DNA from: Microcoleus sp. FACHB-61
Lineage (GTDB): Bacteria; Cyanobacteriota; Cyanobacteriia; Cyanobacteriales; Microcoleaceae
Reading direction: 5' to 3'
DNA length: 64,000 nt
NCBI GenBank assembly: GCA_014695295.1
Contig: JACJNY010000011.1
Location: forward strand, 48,759 to 112,758
Part shown: positions 43,958 to 53,178 of the stretch, piece by piece
How the letters are laid out: each line of letters starts with the position of its first letter
Position numbering within the stretch: the stretch's first letter is position 1
Translations under genes and position numbers: made by a program
Notes under the pieces: model-generated
The model's input: the letters and a program-made list of their open reading frames with translations, nothing else
Told to the model about the DNA's origin: nothing
The model's database searches: none

Positions 43958-44935
43958 ATGACTTTATTGATTGTAGGTGCCACCGGCACTCTCGGCCGCC
44001 AAATAGCTCGCCGCGCCCTAGACGAGGGGTACCAGGTGCGCTGTTTAGTCAGAAGTTACAGAAAAGCAGCCTTTCTGAAAGAATGGGGCGCCGAACTTGT
44101 ACCCGGGAATCTTTGCCAGCCAGACAGTCTGCCTCCGGCGTTAGAAGGCGTCAGTGCTATCATCGATGCAGCAACCGCCAGTGCCGCCGATTCTGTCAGC
44201 ATTAAAAGAGTAGACTGGGACGGAAAAGTATCGCTGATCCAAGCAGCAGCAGCAGCAGGCATCAAGCGTTACATATTCTTTTCATTTCTCGACGCCGAGA
44301 AATATCCCCAAGTCCCCTTGTTGGAAATTAAACGCTGTACCGAGCTGTTTTTAGCAGAATCCGGTTTAGACTACACAATCTTGAGACCTTGCGGCTTTTT
44401 GCAAGGACTGCTGAGCCTGTATGCAATGCCGATTTTGGACAATCAGGCAGTCTGGCTGCCCAACAAGCCGTCCGCCCTTGCCTACATGAACACTCAGGAC
44501 GTTGCTAAATTTGCCATCCGGGCTCTTTCGGTTCCCGAAACCGAGAAAAAAAGCTTTCCGGTGGTGGGGAATCGTGCTTGGGATGCTGAAGAAATCGTGC
44601 GGTTGTGCGAACGGCTGTCAGGGAAGCAAGCGAAAATTACGCGCACCCCAGACGCCTTGTTGCAGGCTACTCGTCAATTTGCTAAGTTCTTTCAGTGGAG
44701 TTGGAACGTAGCTGACAGATTGGCTTTTTCAGAAGTTTTGGCAGCCGGAAAACCCTTGAAAGCTCCGATGGATGACGTTTACAGTGTCTTCGGAATCGAC
44801 CCCAAAGAAACTACTACTTTGGAGTCTTATCTCACAGAATACTTTAATCTCATTATGAAGAAGCTCAAGGAAATAGAGTACGAGCAGCTTAAAACTAAAA
44901 AACGGAGTAAACAAAAGATGCCCTTTACATTTTAA
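43958..44935 (+). CDS. ycf39: Ycf39-type NmrA-like SDR protein
   Basis: 325 residues. The N-terminal [15 protein letters not shown] is the NAD(P)-binding motif of atypical short-chain dehydrogenases; [29 protein letters not shown] and [15 protein letters not shown] are characteristic of Ycf39. Ycf39 binds newly made D1 and high-light-inducible proteins during photosystem II assembly. The C-terminus carries a Lys-rich extension. It follows petM in the same orientation and is one base from nadK. Confidence 0.87.
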   Translation: MTLLIVGATGTLGRQIARRALDEGYQVRCLVRSYRKAAFLKEWGAELVPGNLCQPDSLPPALEGVSAIIDAATASAADSVSIKRVDWDGKVSLIQAAAAAGIKRYIFFSFLDAEKYPQVPLLEIKRCTELFLAESGLDYTILRPCGFLQGLLSLYAMPILDNQAVWLPNKPSALAYMNTQDVAKFAIRALSVPETEKKSFPVVGNRAWDAEEIVRLCERLSGKQAKITRTPDALLQATRQFAKFFQWSWNVADRLAFSEVLAAGKPLKAPMDDVYSVFGIDPKETTTLESYLTEYFNLIMKKLKEIEYEQLKTKKRSKQKMPFTF

Positions 44936-44936
44936 A

Positions 44937-45854
44937 GTGCCGAAAGCTGGAATTATATACAACGACGTTAAACCTGTGGCTTGTCGCATCGCCGCAGAGT
45001 TGGAAGACAAGCTGACTGCCCGCGGCTGGGAGGTTTGCTCGGTTTCTGGTTCGGGAGGAATTCTGGGCTATTCTAGCCCCGATCGCCCCCTGTGCCACAA
45101 CCCGATCGAACAACTCGTCCCCCCCGGTTTTGACAGCGACATGGAGTTTGCAGTGGTTTTGGGCGGCGACGGTACGGTGCTGTCGGCATTTCGCCAAGTC
45201 GCTCCTATTGGAGTGCCGCTGCTGACTGTCAATACCGGTCACATGGGCTTTTTGACAGAAACTTACCTGAACTTGCTGCCGCAAGCTTTGGAAAAGGTAA
45301 TCGCCGGAGAATACGAAATAGAAGAAAGATCAATGCTGGCGGTGCGGCTGTTTCGAGAAAACGACTGCCTCTGGGAAGCCCTTTGTCTCAATGAAATGGT
45401 GCTGCACCGGGAACCGCTGACTTGTATGTGTCATTTTGAAGTGGCGATCGGTCAGCACGCCTCTATTGACATTGCCGCAGATGGAGTCATCATCGCGACT
45501 CCCACAGGATCGACAGCTTACGCCCTTTCTGCGGGTGGCCCTGTCATTATTCCCGGAGTGCCGGTGTTGCAGTTGCTGCCTATTTGCCCGCATTCAATGG
45601 CTTCGCGGGCTTTGGTGTTTTCCAACACTGAGCCGGTCAAGATTTTGCCGGCGAGTCCAAACCGCCTGGTAATGGTGGTAGACGGTAACGGCGGATGTTA
45701 TGTTCTGCCCGAAGATTGGGTGCAAGTCGAGCGAGCTCAGTACCCAGCCCGCTTTATTCGGGTGCAATCTTTTGAGTTTTTCCACATTTTGCGGGAAAAA
45801 TTGGGCTGGGGCTTGCCTCACATTGCTAAACCGAGTTCGGTTGAGTTGCCTTGA
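44937..45854 (+). CDS. nadK: NAD kinase
   Basis: 305 residues from GTG 44937, immediately after the ycf39 stop, so probably co-translated. The catalytic [11 protein letters not shown] (GGDGT), the NE motif in LNEMVLHRE and the conserved [14 protein letters not shown] are intact. It phosphorylates NAD to NADP, supplying photosynthetic electron transport. Cyanobacteria usually have two NAD kinases; which one this is cannot be read here. Confidence 0.93.
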   Translation: MPKAGIIYNDVKPVACRIAAELEDKLTARGWEVCSVSGSGGILGYSSPDRPLCHNPIEQLVPPGFDSDMEFAVVLGGDGTVLSAFRQVAPIGVPLLTVNTGHMGFLTETYLNLLPQALEKVIAGEYEIEERSMLAVRLFRENDCLWEALCLNEMVLHREPLTCMCHFEVAIGQHASIDIAADGVIIATPTGSTAYALSAGGPVIIPGVPVLQLLPICPHSMASRALVFSNTEPVKILPASPNRLVMVVDGNGGCYVLPEDWVQVERAQYPARFIRVQSFEFFHILREKLGWGLPHIAKPSSVELP

Positions 45855-45862
45855 TAGTTGTT

Positions 45863-45920
45863 GTTGACACTCCCCGACTATCAAGGTACGGGGATTGTTG
45901 GCTCAACCAGTTGGCTTGCT
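45863..45920. mobile_element. IS200/IS605-type (TnpB) 3'-end-like relic
   Basis: TTGACACTCCCCG, a short hairpin to CGGGGATTGTTGG, then CTCAACCAG, resembles the conserved right end (and RNA scaffold) of tnpB-bearing elements of cyanobacteria. No tnpB gene is next to it, so only an end remains. Confidence 0.4.
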
Positions 45921-45933
45921 CGTAGATATCATA

Positions 45934-46152
45934 TCAAGTCCTAGCTGTAGGAGACGGCAATTCCCGTTCCCGTTTTTCACCGATTGAAGGGATTTTGATT
46001 TCTTTATCTGTTGATAAATCGTAGAATAAAGCAGCAATTAGTGTTGGTAATGTAGGGCGACATTTATCCACCGGAATCCTTAATTCTCGATCGAGCTTCC
46101 GAATCATCTCCAAACTCAGGCAGTGTTTACGAGATAACGATAAAGTTGTGTG
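45934..46152 (-). pseudogene. HigA-like antitoxin fragment
   Basis: The minus strand encodes LSLSRKHCLSLEMIRKLDRE then LRIPVDKCRPTLPTL and ends ...SPTART at 45934. The LSLEMIRKL block resembles the last helix-turn-helix part of HigA-type antitoxins. The N-terminal half is missing and no HigB toxin is adjacent, so this is a relic. Confidence 0.45.
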
Positions 46153-46234
46153 GCGGCAGACAGGTTAGAGCACCCACCGATAACCTCTGTTCTGTCCGCA
46201 CCAACGCAGTGTTAGGCGGGCTTCAACAACTTAA

Positions 46235-46447
46235 CTAAAAACCCAATAGAGCCTTTTGAACTTCCTCCGGTGAGACTTGAACTAGATTTTCAGTCGTGAC
46301 AGGTTTGTACTGGTGACTCAACTCAATCATTCCGCCAACAGCGTTTACAAGCCTAAGTTGACGATAGAAAGACGGATTTGACCATACCGGCCCTTCAAGA
46401 ACACCATAATCATTTGTACCTTTAATTTTGTAAAAGGGTTTACTCAT
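46235..46447 (-). CDS. Hypothetical 70-residue protein
   Basis: Starts MSKPFYKIKGTNDYGVLEG and ends VSPEEVQKALLGF. Soluble, likely a small alpha/beta domain; no family recognised. It is 39 bases downstream of the cold-shock/repeat protein gene on the same strand and may be its operon partner. Confidence 0.45.
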   Translation of the reverse strand: MSKPFYKIKGTNDYGVLEGPVWSNPSFYRQLRLVNAVGGMIELSHQYKPVTTENLVQVSPEEVQKALLGF

Positions 46448-46485
46448 TTCTATCTAATCCTATTTACTGTTGATTGAGTTTTCCA

Positions 46486-47709
46486 TTATTTTTGATTTTT
46501 TGAATAGATATCTTGAAATGATTCAAAATCTATTGCTATAGCACTCGTCCCCTGGTTTGCCAAACGGAGTTCCTGACAAATAATTGTATAAATTGCTGGA
46601 GGAAATCCCCCAGGAAACAGCCATCTTGTACCTCCATCTTCCATTGTCACAATACCTGAGATATTGGGATACCTATAACCAAGCTCATTTCTTATAATAT
46701 GTCTCGAGAGTTCCCTACTATGTGTAAAACCTAAAGGACGCAGATCCTTTAGTAGTCGATATAACTCATAAGCCTCCGCTGTATCTAAGCGGCGATACCT
46801 CCTAGCTATTTTTAGAATTTCATCAACCTCCGCTGCATCTAAGTCATACTTCTTAGCTATGCTTAGAATTTCATAAACCTTCGTTATATCTAAGCCATAC
46901 TTCTTAGCTATTCTTACAATTTCATCAACCTCCGCTGTATCTAAGCCATACGTCTCAGCTATTCTTAGAATTTCACAAGCCTCCGCTGTATCTAAGCCAT
47001 ACTTCTTAGCTATTTTAACTATGCTTGCAATTTCATAAGCCTCCGCTGTATCTAAGTCATACTCCTTAGCTATTCCTACAATTTCATAAGCCTCCGCTGT
47101 ATCTAAGTCATACTTCTTAGCTATTCCTACAATTTCATAAGCCTCCGCTGTATCTAAGTCATACTTCTTAGCTATTCTTACAATTTCATAAGCCTCCGCT
47201 GTATCTAAGTCATACTTCTTAGCTATTCTTACAATTTCATTTTGGAGTAAAGCTTCTGCTTCCCTGCGTCGCTCCTCCTCTGCCGCTCTAAGCTGACTCT
47301 CTAAGTTATCTCGCTCAACACTTAGTTCATGTCTGCCATCAACTCCAACCAACTCTCTCGTTACAAGGTCAAGCCAACTAGGTTTGGGAGAGCCTATATT
47401 TTTCCAGATACTCTCTACTTTTTGCTTTAAACCACATAATTCATTTGTGTAACTTTGAGGGATATCGTTTGCGTTTAGCCAAAGCTTACTAACTTGTTCG
47501 CCTTTTTCGGTTGTTTCAATTTCATACCAGAAATTGACTGTTTCAAAAGCTTCGTCACTGTCCAATTTTTGGGCTAATTCAGGATGTTTTTTCTTGATTT
47601 TTTTGATATGGAAGAAAACTTTTCCATCAGGATTAAAAAAAGTATGACCTACAAACCCAAATCCTCTATCAGGATTGTAGCCTTTGATACTGCCGAAGTC
47701 TATTGTCAT
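46486..47709 (-). CDS. Cold-shock-like protein with 17-residue tandem repeats
   Basis: 407 residues from ATG 47709 (a GTG at 47727 is also in frame). The N-terminus has the cold-shock fold pattern: GSIKGYNPDRGFGFVGHTFF followed by GKVFFHIKKIKKKHP, with the aromatic RNA-binding surface preserved. After a coiled stretch come nine to ten copies of EIVRIAKKYDLDTAEAY (residues about 156-316), one with a three-residue insertion and the last ones degenerate. The C-terminal 90 residues (RHIIRNELGYRYPNISGIV) are unique. The repeats would form short helices joined by DLDTAEA turns. I do not know this architecture; RNA binding is inferred from the first domain. Confidence 0.65.
   Translation of the reverse strand: MTIDFGSIKGYNPDRGFGFVGHTFFNPDGKVFFHIKKIKKKHPELAQKLDSDEAFETVNFWYEIETTEKGEQVSKLWLNANDIPQSYTNELCGLKQKVESIWKNIGSPKPSWLDLVTRELVGVDGRHELSVERDNLESQLRAAEEERRREAEALLQNEIVRIAKKYDLDTAEAYEIVRIAKKYDLDTAEAYEIVGIAKKYDLDTAEAYEIVGIAKEYDLDTAEAYEIASIVKIAKKYGLDTAEACEILRIAETYGLDTAEVDEIVRIAKKYGLDITKVYEILSIAKKYDLDAAEVDEILKIARRYRRLDTAEAYELYRLLKDLRPLGFTHSRELSRHIIRNELGYRYPNISGIVTMEDGGTRWLFPGGFPPAIYTIICQELRLANQGTSAIAIDFESFQDIYSKNQK
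46760..47240 (-). repeat. 51-bp tandem repeats coding the 17-residue units
   Basis: At least four consecutive units are nearly identical in DNA (TCATAAGCCTCCGCTGTATC with a 51-base period), while the outer ones have diverged, which indicates recent expansion in the middle. Confidence 0.85.
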
Positions 47710-47984
47710 AAAGCTAATTCTATTCACTACTTATAGTTGTATCGCAGTTGTGGTACAATACTGAATATAGTCGAATAATACCGCAGCTCGATGATGTATG
47801 TCAACCCGTTCTTACTCCCCTCGGAATCTCCTTTCCTCGATCGAATTCGCCGCACGATTTGACTCAATCACTTAAGCCCTCGCACTGAAAAAACCTATCT
47901 ATATTAGATTGTATATTAGAGAGCATTTAGAGTCGATCGCACACTGGGGCGATCGCAAAAATCGAGACATTCATCACAACTTCT

Positions 47985-49535
47985 TCACGCACGAATAACT
48001 GTAACCGTTCGCCCCATTGGTGTCAGATGAATTTCAGTATTCAGTCGTTCTTCTAATTCGAGCGCATTCTCGCGTCGATCGAATATCACCAACCACCCTT
48101 CATCTTGTCCCAATCGAGCCAAATATCCATCTAACTGTTCCAACCCTTTACTCAATGGATCGACTTTCCGAGTTCGCCAAACCTTCAGTTCAATTCCCAA
48201 TGTTACCTCACCATAACGCAAACATAAATCCATTCTGTCGCGTCCAATGGCATATTCCCGCTCCAATGTTCCCCCACCATTAATCACCCGATGCAGAAAT
48301 GCCATCAACACTAAATGAGGTGCAATTTCGGGATAAGATGCACTTTTGAGTAACGGTTCGCCATGCTGTAGCCAAAATTCCAGAAAAGTTTTGAGTAACG
48401 CTTGCGTGTCTAATTTGCCTTCATGAGTCAACCAACTCGGTGCAATTTGTGGCAGAGAAGCCATTGGCGTTACGGTGAGCACGCGCGGCAAAACTTCGCG
48501 ATAAATTGGGTTGGCGATCGTCAATCCACCCTGAACATCCATCTTACACAAACCCAAATCGATTAAAAACTGAATATCATCATTGGGGATATTTCCCAAT
48601 TCCAAACCCGCCAACATCGGCTCGATAATGGCTTTGACTCGATTTTCTCTAAGCCGTTCTGCCAAACTATCCAAATGCGTATCTTGTCGTTTGATGAGAA
48701 TTTCTTTAGCTGATAAAATATGTTCTGTGGTAATTTCTATAGATTCATCTGTCACTAATTCTTCTACAATTTCCTTAGCTAAAGCATTCACTAACCAAGG
48801 TTGTCCCTGAGTCAGTTCAAAAGCTAAGGCTACGGCTTCAGGTGTAAAAACTTGTCCGGTATCTTGGGTATGTTGCGCGTAGAGTTCCGCGACTTCTGAG
48901 GCATTAAAATCTCTGAGAGTAATCGATCGCACTTTAATATTAAACGGACTGGATGTATGGAGTCGATCGCTTCCCCCCGCAGCCACTTTGTAATCGCGAA
49001 CATCCCGCAAACCAATTAAGCCAATAGACTGAGGAAACGCTGTCGGGCGATTGGGATAACCATCGCGCAGTTGGCGCAAAATAGAAATCAACGCTTGGTC
49101 TTGCAATGCGTCAATTTCGTCGATAAAAATGACCAAAGGACGAGATGAAAATTGTGCCCAAGCTTGTAAAGCAGCCCGAATTTTCTGTCCCGACTGTATG
49201 CTTGTCCAGTCTGGCGGTTGCAGTTCGGGTGGGAGGCGGAAGGAAATGTTGTCTCGCCAAGCGCCCAGAATGGCCTCTTCTGCACCGCCGATATCTTGAC
49301 TGAAGGGTGCGCCGACTTCAGCCGAAACCATGACGGCGGTGTATTGTCCGCTTTCGGTGAGTAGTTTGGCTAACGCCAGCATAGCGGTGGTTTTCCCCAC
49401 TTGCCGGGGTGCATGGATGACGAAATAGCTTTGCTGAGCAATCAGTCGTTCTAAATTTGGGAGGCGACGGGTGGCAGGAAGCAGATAGTGGATGTCATCG
49501 CGGCAAGGGCCGGCAGTATTGAACCAACGCGGCAT
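47985..49535 (-). CDS. AAA ATPase fused to a PD-(D/E)XK-like nuclease domain
   Basis: 516 residues. Walker A APRQVGKTTAM, Walker B LVIFIDEIDAL and sensor-like SIGLIGLRDVRDY form an N-terminal AAA-type NTPase. A winged-helix-like middle follows. The C-terminal part has GRDRMDLCLRYGE and TLGIELKVWR, with the Asp and E-x-K spacing of a PD-(D/E)XK nuclease. Proteins of this build are common and multi-copy in cyanobacteria; functions in mobile-element or defence biology have been suggested for relatives, but none is shown here. Monocistronic. Confidence 0.78.
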   Translation of the reverse strand: MPRWFNTAGPCRDDIHYLLPATRRLPNLERLIAQQSYFVIHAPRQVGKTTAMLALAKLLTESGQYTAVMVSAEVGAPFSQDIGGAEEAILGAWRDNISFRLPPELQPPDWTSIQSGQKIRAALQAWAQFSSRPLVIFIDEIDALQDQALISILRQLRDGYPNRPTAFPQSIGLIGLRDVRDYKVAAGGSDRLHTSSPFNIKVRSITLRDFNASEVAELYAQHTQDTGQVFTPEAVALAFELTQGQPWLVNALAKEIVEELVTDESIEITTEHILSAKEILIKRQDTHLDSLAERLRENRVKAIIEPMLAGLELGNIPNDDIQFLIDLGLCKMDVQGGLTIANPIYREVLPRVLTVTPMASLPQIAPSWLTHEGKLDTQALLKTFLEFWLQHGEPLLKSASYPEIAPHLVLMAFLHRVINGGGTLEREYAIGRDRMDLCLRYGEVTLGIELKVWRTRKVDPLSKGLEQLDGYLARLGQDEGWLVIFDRRENALELEERLNTEIHLTPMGRTVTVIRA

Positions 49536-49717
49536 AGGTCAACTGGGGCGAATGGGGCTGCTCTCAGTTTAGTGTACTGTTGTTGGAATGGCGTTCTAGT
49601 TGTTAAGCGGGGGTTTGTATCGACTCTCCGGCCCCGATGAAACTCTCTCAGAGCGAAAGTCGTGCTCGATTCTTGATTCATAGAACGGAAGAACTCCAAC
49701 TGCCAACTGCCAAAGTT

Positions 49718-50674
49718 TCACTCTTCCACGCGATAGCCCAATTCCGCCAAACGAGTGCGGGACTGCCGCCATTTCGGCTGCACTTTGACAAATAACTCCA
49801 AATACACTTTGCCTTCAATTAACTTTTGAATCTGTTCCCGGGCAGCACTGCCGATCGACTTGAGCATACTGCCGCTTTTACCGATTAAAATGCCTTTTTG
49901 GGAATCCCGTTCGACGTGAATTGTCGCCAGAATGCGAGTAATTTTTGCTTCTTCTTGAACAATGTCGATCGCGATTGCTACGGAATGCGGCACTTCTTCC
50001 CGCGTCAGCAGCAAAATCTGTTCCCGAATCAATTCGCCCATAATAAAGCGTTCCGGCTGGTCAGTCACCAAATCTGGCGGATAATAATAAGGCCCAACGT
50101 CCAAATGTTCGATTAACAATTTTTGCAGCGCCTCGACACCTTCGCCCGTGAGAGCCGAAAATTTCACTACAGGCCACTCAGGATTGACAATTTGCTCGTA
50201 AGTTCGATCGATCAACACGCAATCCGACGGTTGTTCGTCCAACTTATTCATCCCCAAAATCACCGGAATGCCGATATTGCTGAGAATTTCCACAATATAT
50301 CGATCGCCCCCTCCCGATTCCACGGAACCATCCACCACAAACAGCACCACATCCACCGACTTAATCGCGGTGCGGGCATTCTGCACCAAAACCTTGCCCA
50401 ATTGGTGGTGCGGCTTGTGAATTCCGGGAGTATCTACAAAAATAATTTGTGCTTCCGGTGTCGTCAGGATGCCCCGCAGCCTGTTGCGCGTCGTCTGAGA
50501 CACCGGCGAAGTAATAGCAATTTTCTGCCCCACCAACTGATTCATCAGCGTTGATTTTCCGACATTCGGGCGTCCGACAATACCCACAAAGCCCGATTTG
50601 TAACCCGCCGGAGCCGCGGGAACACCCATAATGTCCGATACGTCGATAAATTTACTATCTTCCACTAAAACCAC
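49718..50674 (-). CDS. era: Era GTPase
   Basis: 318 residues. G1 GRPNVGKSTL, G3 DTPGIHKP, G4 NKLD and the Era-specific SQTTRNRLRGI switch are intact. The C-terminal KH domain (KGILIGKSGSMLKSIG) binds the 3' end of 16S rRNA during 30S assembly. The first 25 residues are a variable extension; Met16 is an alternative start. Confidence 0.95.
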   Translation of the reverse strand: MVLVEDSKFIDVSDIMGVPAAPAGYKSGFVGIVGRPNVGKSTLMNQLVGQKIAITSPVSQTTRNRLRGILTTPEAQIIFVDTPGIHKPHHQLGKVLVQNARTAIKSVDVVLFVVDGSVESGGGDRYIVEILSNIGIPVILGMNKLDEQPSDCVLIDRTYEQIVNPEWPVVKFSALTGEGVEALQKLLIEHLDVGPYYYPPDLVTDQPERFIMGELIREQILLLTREEVPHSVAIAIDIVQEEAKITRILATIHVERDSQKGILIGKSGSMLKSIGSAAREQIQKLIEGKVYLELFVKVQPKWRQSRTRLAELGYRVEE

Positions 50675-51133
50675 CTATTTTCAAGCCCCTTCTTTCTCTG
50701 TCTATTGTCGCCTGAAAATACTCAAACGCCCATTGGTGCACTCTAGCATCTTTCTCGCTTTGGTATACCCTGCAACAGTCAAAGCTCGATCGAGCCGCAA
50801 ACCAGTGTTAAAACGTGATACCCGATCGGCAAAACTTGATATCTGAGACAAATTTTGATAAAGTTCCAATGACATCGATCGAAAATGAATCATTCTGGTA
50901 AAACCGACTCCCCCATGCTGCCATAACTTCAGATGTGTAAATACCTCACTCAACTGAAACTATTCTACAGTTTGTCAGGAAAACCAGTTTTAACATTTTT
51001 CTAGATGTTTGGTAATAAATTAGCTACGTTGAACTCAAACTCAAAAGCTCAATATCATCAGGCGCTTTCTCAATAAAAGCTAGTGTCTTTTGATCGTACC
51101 TAAATTAGTGCTAACCGTCATAAACTTGAGGAG
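50675..51133. other. Intergenic region without convincing genes
   Basis: About 460 bases between divergent genes era and the secreted protein gene. An 83-codon minus-strand frame (50702-50953) exists but has no family resemblance or ribosome site and is not called. Presumably promoters for both neighbours lie here. Confidence 0.5.
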
Positions 51134-51574
51134 ATGAATCGGATGAAATCGAAATTATTTTGGAGTTTTTGCACCGTTTTGGTAGCAAGCTTGCCTATTC
51201 CCGCCTTCGCTCAAACAAGCCCTCCAACCAGCCCTAGAGTAGAGTTTGACTACAAAGGCGGCTCGATGAAATACCAGTTGCTACCGGGCAGAATACAAGA
51301 CAGAACCTTGCCCAGAGCCTTTGATTTTCCAATTATTACCAATGTTGCTACTGACACTAGCATCACCTCGGATTTCCTAATTACCGATCAGTTTAGCGCC
51401 CCAGCGGGTCGTACAGAATACACCGGAGCTCTCACCGCCTGGGCAACCTCAATCAGAGAATGTCTGGCAAAACAGCCCCGCTTGATTCGAGCCAGCACTA
51501 AGAACCCGGTTCGGATTAATGGTACAGTAGGCACGATTGTTAGAAACGTAAATAACCGTGCAGTTTGCAGATAA
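51134..51574 (+). CDS. Secreted hypothetical protein
   Basis: 146 residues, signal peptide FWSFCTVLVASLPIPAFA cleaved before QTSPPTSPR. GAGGAG precedes the start (ATG 51134 or the second Met at 51143). The mature part is mostly beta (MKYQLLPGRI, FPIITNVATDTSITSDFLI-like), with two Cys (RECLAK, RAVCR) that may pair. No family recognised. It is followed after 180 bases by a strong terminator. Confidence 0.6.
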   Translation: MNRMKSKLFWSFCTVLVASLPIPAFAQTSPPTSPRVEFDYKGGSMKYQLLPGRIQDRTLPRAFDFPIITNVATDTSITSDFLITDQFSAPAGRTEYTGALTAWATSIRECLAKQPRLIRASTKNPVRINGTVGTIVRNVNNRAVCR

Positions 51575-51752
51575 GCCAGCCATATCACGGCGGCTAAATT
51601 GACCGTAATTGCTGTAGCAGCGGGTTCACCAATATCTGCAATACAAGCATCGATACAGTAAACCCCTCACCGCGACGATATTGTGGTCAATCGACCCCAC
51701 TTGATATAACTTTCACTGTCTGAAGACAAAAACTAGAGAGTGTTTTTGACCA

Positions 51753-51785
51753 AAAAGAGCAATAGAAAACCTATTGCTCTTTTTG
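51753..51785 (+). terminator. Rho-independent terminator
   Basis: AAAAGAGCAATAG (51753-51765) pairs with CTATTGCTCTTTT (51771-51783) around a 5-base loop, with a T-run on the plus strand. It lies 180 bases after the secreted protein gene. Confidence 0.85.
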
Positions 51786-51818
51786 TTAGCGAAATTTCAA
51801 TTAATATCTATTAGGACT

Positions 51819-51915
51819 TATATGATGTCTGCGGGAACGACATCATATAAGAGGTTTGCAGGGAGGAATGCAAGTCCTTATCCAACTTTGAGGACTTGCA
51901 TTCCTCACTGCAAAC
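51819..51915. repeat. Compound palindromic repeat
   Basis: Two nested inverted repeats stand side by side: TATATGATGTC/GACATCATATA (51819-51849) and GTTTGCAG..GGAATGCAAGTCCT paired with AGGACTTGCATTCC..CTGCAAAC (51854-51915). The second shares GGAATGCAAGTCCT with the palindrome at 5.67-5.72 kb. Confidence 0.7.
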
Positions 51916-52014
51916 GACATAATTACGCAGAAACCAGCTTTTGTCCACAATATCCCGTGGAACCCGAGGGATATGGATTTTAACACCCGGTTTAGGAAAG
52001 TTTGTCGGCGTAAT

Positions 52015-52287
52015 TCACGATTTAGTAGCGCAAAATTCATGTGTACTCAGTAAAATTTCGCCATAATCAGGAATCCAAGCTAGCCACTTTTCATCAGAAC
52101 ATTCACACAACAGCCACGCTTCGTCAAAGCTGAATGCTGTTGGCGGATTGAACAATTTAACCCACATAGAAGGAGCCAATTTTGGTGCAGGTACGGCGCA
52201 GCCAAATTTTTCCCAGTCGCGGGCACTGGCGAAGCTTCCTGGCGTTGCTTGGGATTGCCAAGTACGAATATCTGTTTGCAGTTGCAT
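52015..52287 (-). CDS. Hypothetical small protein
   Basis: 90 residues from ATG 52287, which has AAAGGAG six bases upstream; an earlier in-frame start at 52317 is less likely. Trp-rich (DIRTWQSQA, EKWLAWIPDYGEILLS). No signal peptide and no family recognised. Confidence 0.55.
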   Translation of the reverse strand: MQLQTDIRTWQSQATPGSFASARDWEKFGCAVPAPKLAPSMWVKLFNPPTAFSFDEAWLLCECSDEKWLAWIPDYGEILLSTHEFCATKS

Positions 52288-52539
52288 AACTACTCCTTTT
52301 GAGCTAAGAGTCTGCACCAGGGCGCGGTTGAAACAACGCAGAGCGAAGGCGCAGATAAACTTTGATTCTGTAGTCTATGTTACCGAATTATCTAGGCGAA
52401 TGTGTAAGGTTGTAGCAAAAATTTACAATCGAGAGGAAAAAACTGGTTCAAAGCTGAAAAGGTCGATCGGCTATTGTTGCGCTCGGCAACGATCGCCTAC
52501 CATAGCAAGCAACATCTGATTTATTTAAAAAATTCCGAC

Positions 52540-53097
52540 ATGAACCAAACTGCAAAATCCCAGTGGAAAACTCTAGACCGCTTTGTAGAAATCAACTCTC
52601 GTTGGGTAAAACTCATCGCGGAACATCTCGAAACAACAGAAGGAAAAACAGTAGAATATTGGCGAGTAGAAAGAGCTGATTCAGTTGTAATCTTGACAAT
52701 TCAAGCTGACAAATTGCTGTTTCCTCCACCGATGTATCGCCCCGGCGTCGCAGAAGCAACCTTGGATTTTCCCGGCGGTCGCGTACCAGCCGAAGCAACG
52801 CCTGCAGCAGCCGTTCCAGCTATAATCAAGAAAGAATTAGGCGTGACAGAAAGTGCGATCGCCCGCATCGAACCGATTAACACAGTCGGCTGGGCAATAA
52901 ACAGTTCCTTCTCCAATCAAAAACTCTACGGTTTTGTTGCAGAATTGCACCCTACAGCAACAGTAAACCCCGAACTTATCGGTGCTGAATATCCTGTCAC
53001 CCCAGAGGGAATTCGCGACTTGCTCAAAATTTTAACTTGCCTCCAATGTCGAGCATTACTGCTAGAATGGCAAAATCAAGTCGATTTTAGATTTTAG
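52540..53097 (+). CDS. Nudix-fold protein with degenerate Nudix box
   Basis: 185 residues from ATG 52540. The fold order matches ADP-ribose-type Nudix hydrolases (VEYWRVERADSVVILTI, then LDFPGGRVP). The Nudix box normally reads GX5EX7REUXEEXGU; here it is GGRVPAEATPAAAVPAIIKK then ELG, so the central REXXEE glutamates are largely replaced. It may bind a nucleotide without hydrolysing it, or act on a different substrate. The end of the gene runs into an AAAATCT-type tandem repeat, so the last residues may be repeat-encoded. Confidence 0.65.
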   Translation: MNQTAKSQWKTLDRFVEINSRWVKLIAEHLETTEGKTVEYWRVERADSVVILTIQADKLLFPPPMYRPGVAEATLDFPGGRVPAEATPAAAVPAIIKKELGVTESAIARIEPINTVGWAINSSFSNQKLYGFVAELHPTATVNPELIGAEYPVTPEGIRDLLKILTCLQCRALLLEWQNQVDFRF

Positions 53098-53178
53098 ATT
53101 TTAGATTTTAGATTAGGAAGTGTTTGCCGAGGCTCGCAGATTTTAAGTTGCTGAAAACCCAAATTACCGAAAGTAATC

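Noticed and set aside
46150..46225. A GTTAGGCGGGC motif resembling an integron attC end.
   Set aside because: The matching RYYYAAC end and paired inner boxes are not found, and there is no integrase in the window.
50702..50953. An 83-codon minus-strand frame downstream of the secreted protein's divergent region.
   Set aside because: No ribosome site, odd composition and no recognisable domain; probably chance.
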